A DNA stretch of 64,000 nucleotides from Sporosarcina sp. Marseille-Q4063 (GTDB lineage Bacteria; Bacillota; Bacilli; Bacillales_A; Planococcaceae): positions 3,653,001-3,717,000 of the forward strand of contig NZ_CP070502.1 of assembly GCF_018309085.1 (NCBI RefSeq), read 5' to 3'. The notes beneath the pieces were generated by a model that had not been told where the DNA came from, ran no database searches, and saw only the letters and a list, made by a program, of their open reading frames with translations. The position numbers were made by a program, and so were the translations under genes. Below, one piece after another: positions 54,888 through 62,411 of the stretch. Position 1 is the first letter of the stretch, and the number at the start of each line of letters is the position of its first letter.

Positions 54888-54917
54888 TTGAGTTTAGAGA
54901 TACTTGTGTATTATAAT
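54888..54917 (+). promoter_or_regulatory. Promoter of ctaG
   Basis: TTGAGT-N18-TATAAT, 44 bases before the ctaG start, directly after the ctaF terminator. Confidence 0.6.
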
Positions 54918-54961
54918 AGAGGGACAGATTATTTTAGATTGAAATGAAGGGGCGTCTGCTT

Positions 54962-55885
54962 ATGCCGTTAAGTATATTCGGATTTCGTGCGTTATGGAGT
55001 CCATGGTTTTTCTTGTCACTTGTTGCAGTTGTTTTACTTTATTTTTTAATAACAGTTATGTGGCGTCATCGTTTTGAGGGGTCAACACCTCTTACTAAAA
55101 ATCAAATTATTTTCTTTTTAAGTAGTATGACACTGTTGTATATCGTGAAAGGATCTCCAGTTGATTTATTGGGTCATATTTTATTTAGTGTTCATATGGG
55201 GCAAATGGTAGTATTACTGTTGATAGTAGCTCCATTTCTGATTATGGGAATACCCAATTGGCTATGGAGAAAAGCATTTGAAATTAAAATCATTGATCGT
55301 ATATTCCGCTTGTTTACAAATTCGGTCGTAAGTTTAATGACATTTACGATTGCGTTTTCTGCTTATCATTATCCGATGATTCTCGATTTTGTTAAGCTGA
55401 GCTTGCCGTTGCATGCATTGTTTACAACAACTATATTTTTATCGGCCATATTTTTATGGTGGCCATTGGTGAATACGCTTGAAGGTCAACCTAGACTGCA
55501 TGGGTTGAAAAAAATTGGTTATATAATCTTAAGTGCCATTTTAGTCACGCCTGCATGTGCATTAATCATCTTTGTAGACGTTCCTGTATATGAAACATAT
55601 AGTAGCGGCGAAGCATGGTTGCAAGCAATGGCGCTATGTGTCCCAGCAGGTACACTTTCGGGACTAGCGGGTCTTGGAATCTCAGGTCCGGAAATGTTTA
55701 CGAATATGACCACAGTAAGTGATCAAAAACTTGGTGGTATTTTAATGAAAGTTGGGCAGGAGTTAATTTATATTGTCGTTATCGGAAAAATCTTCTTTAC
55801 ATGGGCATCTGATGAACGTGCGAACGCAGATGAAATTACGAAACAGGATCTGATTAAAAATCATAATATGACGACACATGGTTAA
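54962..55885 (+). CDS. ctaG: Cytochrome c oxidase assembly factor CtaG (caa3 type)
   Basis: A 307-residue protein with about seven spans of the caa3_CtaG family, needed for assembly of caa3 oxidase in B. subtilis, likely in copper delivery. Conserved histidines appear in HMGQMVVLL, SAYHYP and LPLHALF. ATG 54962 is nine bases after AAGGGG; an upstream ATG (54944) overlaps that site. It has its own promoter and is followed 39 bases later by ctaM. Confidence 0.92.
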   Translation: MPLSIFGFRALWSPWFFLSLVAVVLLYFLITVMWRHRFEGSTPLTKNQIIFFLSSMTLLYIVKGSPVDLLGHILFSVHMGQMVVLLLIVAPFLIMGIPNWLWRKAFEIKIIDRIFRLFTNSVVSLMTFTIAFSAYHYPMILDFVKLSLPLHALFTTTIFLSAIFLWWPLVNTLEGQPRLHGLKKIGYIILSAILVTPACALIIFVDVPVYETYSSGEAWLQAMALCVPAGTLSGLAGLGISGPEMFTNMTTVSDQKLGGILMKVGQELIYIVVIGKIFFTWASDERANADEITKQDLIKNHNMTTHG

Positions 55886-55924
55886 TTTCCAATAGATAGA
55901 GCTTGATGAAGGGGAGATTAAAGA

Positions 55925-56386
55925 ATGACTGTACCTTTTTTACCCACGCTAAGTACAATTTTTATCATTCTTTCTGCGGTGTTTGTAGCTATTGGATGGA
56001 ATTTAATCAGGAAAAGGAAAATCGAAGCACATAAAAAAATGATGATTGCAGCTGCTGTTTCGGCAGTTCTTTTCTTCATTATTTATATTTCCCGTACAAT
56101 TGTAGTTGGTAATACCTCCTTCGGTGGACCAGATAGTTTGAAACTATATTATACGATTTTTTTGGTGTTCCATATAATACTTTCTATAATAGGTGCGATT
56201 ATGGGTGTCATTACAATCCGAGCAGGTTTCAAAAACGATCTTGAAAAACACCGAAAAATCGGCCCGATTTCAAGTGTTATCTGGTTCTTTTCGGCAATTA
56301 CGGGCGTTATGGTTTATCTGCTGTTATATGTTTTCTACACAGGCGGAGAAACAACTTCTATGTTTAGAGCGATATTTGGATTGTAA
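55925..56386 (+). CDS. ctaM: DUF420 membrane protein, CtaM/YozB type
   Basis: A 153-residue protein with four spans and conserved histidines (EAHKKMM, FHIILS, EKHRKIGP), DUF420. In S. aureus CtaM, of this family, is needed for active aa3 oxidase; B. subtilis YozB is the homologue. Its place right after ctaG in this window supports a role in oxidase maturation. AAGGGGAGA precedes the ATG. Terminator follows. Confidence 0.85.
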   Translation: MTVPFLPTLSTIFIILSAVFVAIGWNLIRKRKIEAHKKMMIAAAVSAVLFFIIYISRTIVVGNTSFGGPDSLKLYYTIFLVFHIILSIIGAIMGVITIRAGFKNDLEKHRKIGPISSVIWFFSAITGVMVYLLLYVFYTGGETTSMFRAIFGL

Positions 56387-56389
56387 ATT

Positions 56390-56429
56390 AAAAAGTATGA
56401 GAGGATTTATTCCTTACATACTTTTTTTG
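56390..56429 (+). terminator. Terminator after ctaM
   Basis: Stem AAAAAGTATG / CATACTTTTT with TTTTTTT. Confidence 0.88.
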
Positions 56430-56455
56430 TTTATATTATCTAGTTTATCCTGTCC

Positions 56456-56477
56456 GTTGATTTCCATTCCGGGCGGC
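56456..56477. repeat. Truncated end of the GC-rich dispersed repeat
   Basis: GTTGATTTCCATTCCGGGCG equals the left end of the element at 26266-26391 apart from a few bases; the rest of the element is missing. Confidence 0.6.
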
Positions 56478-56514
56478 TGAGGGGTAGCTTTCATATGTGA
56501 GGAAGGTCCCGACT

Positions 56515-56632
56515 TGCAAGCAAATTCTTTTGAGTGCAAGTAAATGTATTGTGAGTGCAACCAAAACACTTTCAAGTGCAAGCAAAATTCATCGGAGTGC
56601 AAGCGAACCGCCTACAAGTGCAAGCAAAATTT
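56515..56632. repeat. 21-bp-period tandem repeat (TGCAAG core)
   Basis: TGCAA(G/C) followed by (C/T)AAA-type sequence recurs at 56515, 56535, 56556, 56577, 56598 and 56619, i.e. every 20-21 bases. The core AGTGCAAGC(A)AAA is kept, the remainder of each unit varies. The 336-base region between ctaM and the ytvI-like gene holds only terminators and repeats. Because the period is a multiple of three, both strands show pseudo-frames with seven-residue repeats; these have no credible start signals. Confidence 0.85.
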
Positions 56633-56640
56633 CTAATAAT

Positions 56641-56665
56641 AAAAAAGCCGCCTATCCTAGACGGC
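56641..56665 (-). terminator. Terminator of the ytvI-like gene
   Basis: Minus strand GCCGTC / GGCGGC stem followed by TTTTTT. Confidence 0.8.
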
Positions 56666-56722
56666 CTGCTACATATAGTTATACAAAATGGTCATTAATT
56701 ACTTAGTAATCAAATATCATCA

Positions 56723-57781
56723 TCAGATTCTAAAATTAATCCGAATAATCCCGGCTTCACGGGCTGTTGTGAATAAGATTACTAATAGTGGGCCAAGGAA
56801 GAAGCCGATAAAACCAAATAATTTTAAACCGATAAACATGGCGATTAAAGTGGGTAGTGGTTTAAGTCCGATTTGTGATCCCATGACTTTCGGTTCCACG
56901 GTTCTTCGAATGACTAGAAGAACGATGGCAAGAAACGTAAGTTGTGACCCGGTTGAAACATCTCCGCTGACAAAGTAATATAAAGCCCACGGAGCTAAAA
57001 TAATAATTGAACCTAAAATAGGAATTAAATCAATGATCCAAATAACTAATGACATGACAATCGCATATTGAGGTTTTATGAGTAAGAGTCCTACGAATGT
57101 AGCGGCTAAAATGATTAAACTAACTAGAAACTGGGCTTTAGCAAAGCCGAAAACGATGGAATTCAGCTTTGAAACCATAAAGCGAACTTTTTCCGCAGTT
57201 TCTTGTGTTAAGTACTTAAAAGCCATTTTTTTCAATTCCGGCAACTCAAGCATAAAGAGAAAAAGCGCGATAATGAAAACGATTAAACTTACAAGGAAGT
57301 TTGGCACATCCGCTAAAAGCGCAGTGATTTTTTCATAACTTAAAAGTTCAAGAATTGCTTTGCTCATTGATTCGAATATTGTTTTGAATTCTTTTTGAAT
57401 TGATTCAATAACTTCTGCAGGCATACCCGCTGTATATTGAAACAATTTGTTTTGCATATCAATCCAAATACCGGATAATGTATTAAAGTGACCCGGTGCT
57501 GCTTTTGTAAAATCGATTATTTTTCCGATGAGTCGAGTTACCGTATAATAGAGTAAAGAAGAAATAATAACTAAAATAAAAATAAAAACTGATATGACGG
57601 CTACTTTCCTTTTCCATTTAAATTTCTTTTCTGTTAAATTAACAAGAGGATCGATCAGTAGCGCAGTAAAAAGTGCTAAAATAATGGGTAAGGATACGGG
57701 AATGATATAAATAAAACAAAGAATAATAAGGATAATACTGAGTGCAATAAAAAAGTTGCGTTTTGTAAACCATTTTGCCAA
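56723..57781 (-). CDS. AI-2E family membrane protein, YtvI-like
   Basis: A 352-residue protein with seven to eight spans and a long central amphipathic region (about 100-160), the fold of the AI-2E/YtvI permease-like family. Seen: PIILALFTALLIDPLVNL near the start, WIIDLIPILGSIIILAPWALYYF and the C-terminal GPLLVILFTTAREAG. The closest known member by eye is the sporulation membrane protein YtvI. TTG 57781 lies eight bases after GGGGG; a TTG five codons earlier overlaps the site. Substrate, if any, unknown. Confidence 0.8.
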   Translation of the reverse strand: MAKWFTKRNFFIALSIILIILCFIYIIPVSLPIILALFTALLIDPLVNLTEKKFKWKRKVAVISVFIFILVIISSLLYYTVTRLIGKIIDFTKAAPGHFNTLSGIWIDMQNKLFQYTAGMPAEVIESIQKEFKTIFESMSKAILELLSYEKITALLADVPNFLVSLIVFIIALFLFMLELPELKKMAFKYLTQETAEKVRFMVSKLNSIVFGFAKAQFLVSLIILAATFVGLLLIKPQYAIVMSLVIWIIDLIPILGSIIILAPWALYYFVSGDVSTGSQLTFLAIVLLVIRRTVEPKVMGSQIGLKPLPTLIAMFIGLKLFGFIGFFLGPLLVILFTTAREAGIIRINFRI

Positions 57782-57844
57782 ATGCCATACCCCCAAACTT
57801 GTCTTATAAATCCATTATAACCAAGAATATCATTTTGAATAGGC

Positions 57845-57876
57845 AAAAAAAACCGGAGAACGAAATGTTCTCCGGT
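57845..57876 (-). terminator. Terminator of the yugN-like gene
   Basis: Minus strand ACCGGAGAAC / GTTCTCCGGT stem with TTTTTTTT. Confidence 0.92.
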
Positions 57877-57886
57877 ACAAGCCACA

Positions 57887-58255
57887 TTATGCTTTATTCA
57901 TATTGTATGGTTGTAGGGCTTTATGAACTGCTTCCAGTGTTGCTTGGCAGTCTTTTAGAAGACTTTTCGGGAAGTTTTCATCTTCGCCGTACTCAACGCC
58001 AAATGGATAATAATGTTTACCTATTACAGGTTTTTTCAGGTTCATGATTGCGTCTCGTTTATCAACGTCACCATCTTTAGTGTAACCAAAAATACGTAAA
58101 TAATATGTACCGTCTTTAATTACATATTTTTTATCGTATGTTACCCGTTCGTAGTCCCATTGTCCTGCTCGAACTAAATCATGTTCAAGCATTACTTCAT
58201 CGAGTATTAGTAAATCAGCAACAATATCTTCAATACCAGTATTTTCAAAATACAT
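57887..58255 (-). CDS. YugN-like family protein
   Basis: A 122-residue cytosolic protein of the YugN-like family (AGQWDYERVTYDKKYVIKDGTYYLRIFGY, GKHYYPFGVEYGE). GGAGGAGG precedes the ATG. Function unknown. It stands between the ytvI-like gene and ylbC, which read outward from it, and has its own terminator. Confidence 0.85.
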   Translation of the reverse strand: MYFENTGIEDIVADLLILDEVMLEHDLVRAGQWDYERVTYDKKYVIKDGTYYLRIFGYTKDGDVDKRDAIMNLKKPVIGKHYYPFGVEYGEDENFPKSLLKDCQATLEAVHKALQPYNMNKA

Positions 58256-58402
58256 GTTTTGAATCCTCCTCCAAAATATCGTCCAGCGAATGCTCTATAC
58301 ATATCCATAATAGAACAATTTCACAATAGTTGCAATGACAACATTGTGTCCAGTAGATGTAGGCTTGTTAATATCAATTTATAAATGAAAGCGGGGATTG
58401 TA

Positions 58403-59476
58403 GTGAAAATAATAATAAGGGTAGCCATTTTGTTACTTGTTGCTTTAGCTATTTTTTATTTTACCGGAAACCGTGTAAAAGAAAATGAACCGCTGCAATC
58501 TCCGGTAAAGCATGGAACGGCTATGCCGGTCACCGACAAAGGAGTCGGAGCCCCAATCCCGCAAACATCTCGTCCAGAAAAAGGGTTGTCCGTTTTTGTA
58601 GGGGACAAAGCTGAAACACTGGTTGAAGAGTGGGGGGAACCAACTCGAGTTGAACCGTCTGGATATGGCTATGACTGGTGGGTCTATTTAAATGGCTTGA
58701 AGTTTATGGCTGGTGTTAATGACAAGGGAATTGTTAATCAAATATACACCACCGAATTGGAGGCGGATATCAATCCTTTCCAAATAGGTCAAAATATAGA
58801 CGATATATTCCGCTTTACAATTGTAGGTTCTGAAGTCGATGTCATGATTGATGAGAATATATATACTTTTTCTTTAAATAGCGAAGACTTAAAAACGCGA
58901 TTGCTAATTATTTATAAAGATTTATTCGTTCAATTATATTTAGATAATGAAAGTGGCGATTTGATAGCTGTAAGATTTATTAATCCTGAAACACTTGTTC
59001 TTCATCAACCATATGAAATGACCTATATGGGGGAATTAATTGTTTCAAAGCCTCCTTCTTCAACTTTGCAACTGGAGGTTAATCGAACAGCGGAGCGGCA
59101 AATATTTGAAATCACAAACTTGTATCGACAAAAATTTAACGTTCCGGCGTTAATTAATGATTATGATTTAAATATATTTGCGCGAAAACATAGTGAGAAA
59201 ATGGCGTTGGAAAATTACTCGACAGAAGAGTCAACGGATTCCGAAAAACTTTCTGATCGGTTGGACGAAGCCATGATTGAACATCGTAAAGCCGCGGAGA
59301 ATATTGCCTTCGATTATGTAGATGCGATTGGGGTAGTTCATGGATGGTTAAATTCAACTGCTCACCGAAGTATTCTCCTGGATAAGGATTTTACTCATAT
59401 GGGAACCGGTTCTTATGGGAACTATTATACCCAAGACTTTATTAAAGCATCAAAAGAAGATGTGAGAAGGAAGTAA
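58403..59476 (+). CDS. ylbC: YlbC: CAP/SCP-domain protein with CAP-associated N-terminal domain
   Basis: A 357-residue exported or membrane-anchored protein. N-terminal hydrophobic segment (about 3-20), CAP-associated domain (about 65-200, KAETLVEEWGEPTRVEPSGYGYDWWVYL) and a C-terminal CAP domain (about 225-345) with EIFEITNLYRQ, ARKHSEKMA and the histidine motif GWLNSTAHRSILL. GTG 58403 follows AAAGCGGGG by six bases; an ATG 18 bases upstream is before that site. The family and location fit B. subtilis YlbC. Biochemical role unknown, probably envelope-related. Confidence 0.87.
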   Translation: MKIIIRVAILLLVALAIFYFTGNRVKENEPLQSPVKHGTAMPVTDKGVGAPIPQTSRPEKGLSVFVGDKAETLVEEWGEPTRVEPSGYGYDWWVYLNGLKFMAGVNDKGIVNQIYTTELEADINPFQIGQNIDDIFRFTIVGSEVDVMIDENIYTFSLNSEDLKTRLLIIYKDLFVQLYLDNESGDLIAVRFINPETLVLHQPYEMTYMGELIVSKPPSSTLQLEVNRTAERQIFEITNLYRQKFNVPALINDYDLNIFARKHSEKMALENYSTEESTDSEKLSDRLDEAMIEHRKAAENIAFDYVDAIGVVHGWLNSTAHRSILLDKDFTHMGTGSYGNYYTQDFIKASKEDVRRK

Positions 59477-59481
59477 AAAAA

Positions 59482-59519
59482 CAATATAGGGACGGAAATG
59501 ATTATCCGCCCTGTATTTT
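59482..59519. terminator. Terminator between ylbC and the aspartokinase-like gene
   Basis: Imperfect stem AATATAGGG.CGG / CCG.CCCTGTATT with T-runs in both directions between convergent genes. Confidence 0.7.
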
Positions 59520-59526
59520 ATCGAAG

Positions 59527-60258
59527 TCAGTTTGTAATCCACGTTCCTTTTTCAGTTCCAGTGATGCCTCGAATATAAAGAGGCGTCGCTGTTTTTTTTG
59601 CGTGTAATGCTGCGCGTTTTTGTATAATAGGCTTTTCACAGTTAAGAAAGTCTAGAAACTCGTCAAAGCTAAGTGAATCCAATTTTTGACCACTCTTGAT
59701 GATTGCGGGGTCTTCGGTCATTACACCAGGGACATCTTTGAAAAATTGCACATGTGAAGCTTGAAGGGCATCTCCTAATGCGACGGCGGTTAAATCGCTG
59801 CCACCTCTACCGAGGGTCATTATGTTTCCTTTTTTGTCCATGCCCTGAAAACCTGGAATGATAACACAATTAACTTCTTGTAAATAGTGATAAATTGTTG
59901 TTGTGTCAATGGTCAATATTGAAGCATCGCCATAGTCTCCCGAAGTCACAATTCCGGCTTGCATTCCATGAAGGATCTTATTGCCAATGCCAAATTGATG
60001 TAATTCAGCGGAAAGAACACTTGCAGCAATAAGCTCTCCACACGATGCGACGAGGTCCTTGGCTGCTTTATCGGATGAGAATGCCTTTGACAGGTTTAGA
60101 AGGCTATCTGTGGCGTATGGGTCGCCGAGACGGCCAATTGCAGAGACGACAACGACTATTTTTTTAAATTTCTCAATCCCATCTTTTATGTGGTTGATGC
60201 ATTTCATTCGCATTTCTTCATTTTGCATGGCGACTCCGCCGAATTTTTGAATAATCAT
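59527..60258 (-). CDS. Aspartokinase-like amino acid kinase without ACT domains
   Basis: A 243-residue protein equal to only the catalytic domain of aspartokinase (usual length 400-450). Present: the phosphate-binding KFGG (5-8), SCGELIAA (72-79), GRGGSD (150-155) and DVPGVMTEDP (175-184). The usual KFGG-TS is KFGG-VA here. The chain ends at RGITGTEKGTWI, exactly where the two ACT domains would begin, so feedback by lysine, threonine or DAP should be absent. There is no trace of ACT sequence behind the stop; a terminator follows. ATG 60258 is preceded by GGGGGA. It is divergent from a MurE-type gene. Aspartate as substrate is inferred; other amino acid kinases cannot be fully excluded. Confidence 0.75.
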   Translation of the reverse strand: MIIQKFGGVAMQNEEMRMKCINHIKDGIEKFKKIVVVVSAIGRLGDPYATDSLLNLSKAFSSDKAAKDLVASCGELIAASVLSAELHQFGIGNKILHGMQAGIVTSGDYGDASILTIDTTTIYHYLQEVNCVIIPGFQGMDKKGNIMTLGRGGSDLTAVALGDALQASHVQFFKDVPGVMTEDPAIIKSGQKLDSLSFDEFLDFLNCEKPIIQKRAALHAKKTATPLYIRGITGTEKGTWITN

Positions 60259-60281
60259 ACGCGTCCCCCAATTTTCTTCGT

Positions 60282-60310
60282 GACATTTGAAACTCCTTGT
60301 TCATAGGATA
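60282..60310 (+). promoter_or_regulatory. Candidate mother-cell (sigma-K/sigma-E-like) promoter of the MurE-like gene
   Basis: GACA-N16-CATAGGATA fits the sigma-K pattern (AC, then about 16 bases, then CATANNNTA); a sigma-E reading is weaker. No sigma-A promoter of comparable quality was found for this gene. Short consensus, so chance is possible. Confidence 0.35.
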
Positions 60311-60328
60311 AAGTAGGTTTGCTCTCAA
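60300..60328 (-). promoter_or_regulatory. Candidate sigma-A promoter of the aspartokinase-like gene
   Basis: Minus strand TTGAGA-N17-TATGAA, -10 at 60300-60305, about 42 bases before the ATG. It overlaps the candidate promoter of the divergent gene. Confidence 0.45.
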
Positions 60329-60369
60329 TATATTCGATAAAAATAAAAACGTTCGGGAAGGGGAGTCGG

Positions 60370-61824
60370 GTGCTGCTTTTACAGGAGTTATTAAAAGACT
60401 GGCCGTGTACGATTGCTGGCGGGAATTATAGAGTAGCTGTAAAAGGGATTACTGAAAACTCACTGGATGTAAAGCCCGGTTTCATATTTGTTGCGAGAAA
60501 AGGAAATAAATATGATGGTACTTTTTTTATAGAGGAGGCGATTAATGCTGGGGCAGTGGCAATTGTGATTGATAAGCCAATCTTTCGAAACCTGCCGAAC
60601 AGCATTCCAATCATTACTGTTCCAGATGGTCGACTTTTTATATCCCATGCTAGCGCGGAACTGGCGCATAACCCTGCTGACCATTTAACGATCATTGCTG
60701 TGACAGGAACGAATGGTAAAACAACAGTCAGCCATTTCATTGGTCAGTTATTAATGATGCAAGGTCTACGGGTTGCGGTAATCGGCACGACGGGAATTTT
60801 CATAAATGGTATTTCATTTAATTATAATGTGCCGCAAATGACGACTTTGTCTGCGGAACACTTACATCCATTGTTAGCGAGTTGTTTGGAAAATGGCGTT
60901 ACCCATATAGTTTTAGAAGCTTCCTCATTGGGACTATCGACTTATCGGCTAGAGCATTGTAAAATTGATATCGGGTTATTATTGAATGTTGGTTCGGATC
61001 ATTACGATGAACACGGTGGAAAAAAATCGTATATTGATGCAAAGAAGAAATTACTGCTGATGGCGAAGAAGGTCATCGTTAATCGGGATGACCCGGTGTG
61101 TGTGCAAATGATGCGATCTGTGGCTAAACAATGCACTTATTTTGGAACATGTCCCGATTCAGATATACGCCTTGAAATTAAAGAGCAAAAACTACTTATT
61201 GAGTGCGGGAAAGAGCGCGGTGAGTTTTTTCTGCCCCTGCTCGGAGAATTTAATCGTATGAATGCGGTAGCGGCAATTAGCGTTCTTCACTCCTTATCCT
61301 ATCGATTTTCATCTATTTTACCGTACGTCGATTCTTTACGATTGCCAGAAGGCAGAATGCAACAAGTAAACAAATCAAATGTATCTGTCGTCATCGATTA
61401 CGCGCACACCCCGGATGCGCTTCAAGGTGTTTTATGTTCTTTGATGAAAACATCTTTAGGAAGACTAATCACTGTTTTCGGTTGCGGCGGCGAGCGAGAT
61501 AAGGGGAAAAGAGCGGAGATGGGTCAAATTGCATCTATTTATTCCTCGGACGTAATTATTACGACAGATAATCCCAGAAACGAAGACCCAATGGCGATCA
61601 TCGAAGATATTATTGCGGGGATAACGGATAACACGAAAGAAATTATCATCGAACCGAACCGGGAGTTAGCCATTCAAAAAGCGATTAATATGGCGGGTAC
61701 CGGTGATATCGTACTTATTGCGGGAAAGGGACACGAAAAAATTCAACACACAGCCGAAGGGGTTTTTCCATTTTCAGATATGAAAATTGCTAAAGAGGCG
61801 CTGCTTCAAAAAGAAGAGAAATAG
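60370..61824 (+). CDS. MurE-type UDP-MurNAc-tripeptide ligase (DNPR motif), probable second copy
   Basis: A 484-residue Mur ligase with all three domains. The ATP loop GTNGKTT is at 113-119, the lysine-containing segment SYIDAKKKLLL follows GSDHYDEHGG, and the amino-acid-selecting motif DNPR is at 400-403 with AGKGHE near 460. DNPR is characteristic of enzymes adding meso-diaminopimelate; lysine-adding MurE of staphylococci differs at this motif. Start GTG 60370 follows AAGGGGAG; an upstream TTG frame has no ribosome binding site. The normal murE lies in the dcw cluster, which is not here, so this is probably a paralogue. Context: divergent from an ACT-less aspartokinase, an enzyme of the DAP pathway. 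Confidence 0.85.
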   Translation: MLLLQELLKDWPCTIAGGNYRVAVKGITENSLDVKPGFIFVARKGNKYDGTFFIEEAINAGAVAIVIDKPIFRNLPNSIPIITVPDGRLFISHASAELAHNPADHLTIIAVTGTNGKTTVSHFIGQLLMMQGLRVAVIGTTGIFINGISFNYNVPQMTTLSAEHLHPLLASCLENGVTHIVLEASSLGLSTYRLEHCKIDIGLLLNVGSDHYDEHGGKKSYIDAKKKLLLMAKKVIVNRDDPVCVQMMRSVAKQCTYFGTCPDSDIRLEIKEQKLLIECGKERGEFFLPLLGEFNRMNAVAAISVLHSLSYRFSSILPYVDSLRLPEGRMQQVNKSNVSVVIDYAHTPDALQGVLCSLMKTSLGRLITVFGCGGERDKGKRAEMGQIASIYSSDVIITTDNPRNEDPMAIIEDIIAGITDNTKEIIIEPNRELAIQKAINMAGTGDIVLIAGKGHEKIQHTAEGVFPFSDMKIAKEALLQKEEK

Positions 61825-61842
61825 AGAAAAAAGATTATTACA

Positions 61843-61871
61843 TTCACGGGGTTGAAAAATTCTGTTATGAT
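61843..61871 (+). promoter_or_regulatory. Promoter of ylbF
   Basis: TTCACG-N17-TATGAT, 28 bases before the ylbF start. Confidence 0.5.
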
Positions 61872-61899
61872 AGAAGAGTAAATGGAGGGGATGAAATCT

Positions 61900-62343
61900 A
61901 TGTTGATGACCGATGAATGGGTCACGATTTTAGAACACGCGGAAGAACTCGCCGATTATATACTCTCTTCGGATGTAATGGAAGAGTACAATAAATGTTA
62001 TAAAGCGGTCTATTCGAATGACCTCCTTGTGAAATCGATAAAAGAATTCACGGAGATGAAAGAACGCTATGAAGAAGTACAGCGATTCGGGCGCTACCAT
62101 CCGGATTATAGCCACGTCATGAAAGAGATCAGGCTGCAGAAACGAGCGCTTGATATGAATGAACAGGTTGCCGCACTACGTCTCGCTGAAAACGATGTTC
62201 AATATTTATATGATGAGGTTGGATCAATTATTGCGAGATCTGTCTCAGACTCAGTTAAAGTTCCGGCTGGAAGTGCATTCTTCGCGGATTCTTCTTGTGG
62301 AAGTGGTTGCGGATCTGGTGGAAGTTGTTCGTGTTCCGCGTAA
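61900..62343 (+). CDS. ylbF: YlbF/RicF family regulator
   Basis: A 147-residue helical protein of the YlbF/YmcA family. In B. subtilis YlbF, YmcA and YaaT form the RIC complex that guides RNase Y processing and promotes competence, sporulation and biofilm development; the complex carries Fe-S clusters. The long helix part (about 10-115) is followed by a cysteine-rich tail with five cysteines in its last 18 residues (SSCGSGCGSGGSCSCSA), consistent with cluster binding. ATG 61900 is nine bases after GGAGGGG; an ATG at 61882 lies before it. Confidence 0.92.
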   Translation: MLMTDEWVTILEHAEELADYILSSDVMEEYNKCYKAVYSNDLLVKSIKEFTEMKERYEEVQRFGRYHPDYSHVMKEIRLQKRALDMNEQVAALRLAENDVQYLYDEVGSIIARSVSDSVKVPAGSAFFADSSCGSGCGSGGSCSCSA

Positions 62344-62348
62344 TGTTA

Positions 62349-62391
62349 CACCTTATTTCTGGTTAAGATGACAGAAATAAGGTGTTTTTTT
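62349..62391 (+). terminator. Terminator after ylbF
   Basis: Perfect 12-bp stem CACCTTATTTCT / AGAAATAAGGTG with TTTTTTT. Confidence 0.93.
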
Positions 62392-62411
62392 GTGAAAAAT
62401 ACAGTTGTTTC

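Noticed and set aside
56414-56706. Open frames with seven-residue repeats on both strands over the 21-bp repeats
   Set aside because: Repeat translation caused by a period divisible by three; no start signals and they run through terminators.
59527-60258. Frameshifted full-length aspartokinase
   Set aside because: No ACT-like sequence is found in any frame between the stop and ylbC (about 50 bases, occupied by a terminator).
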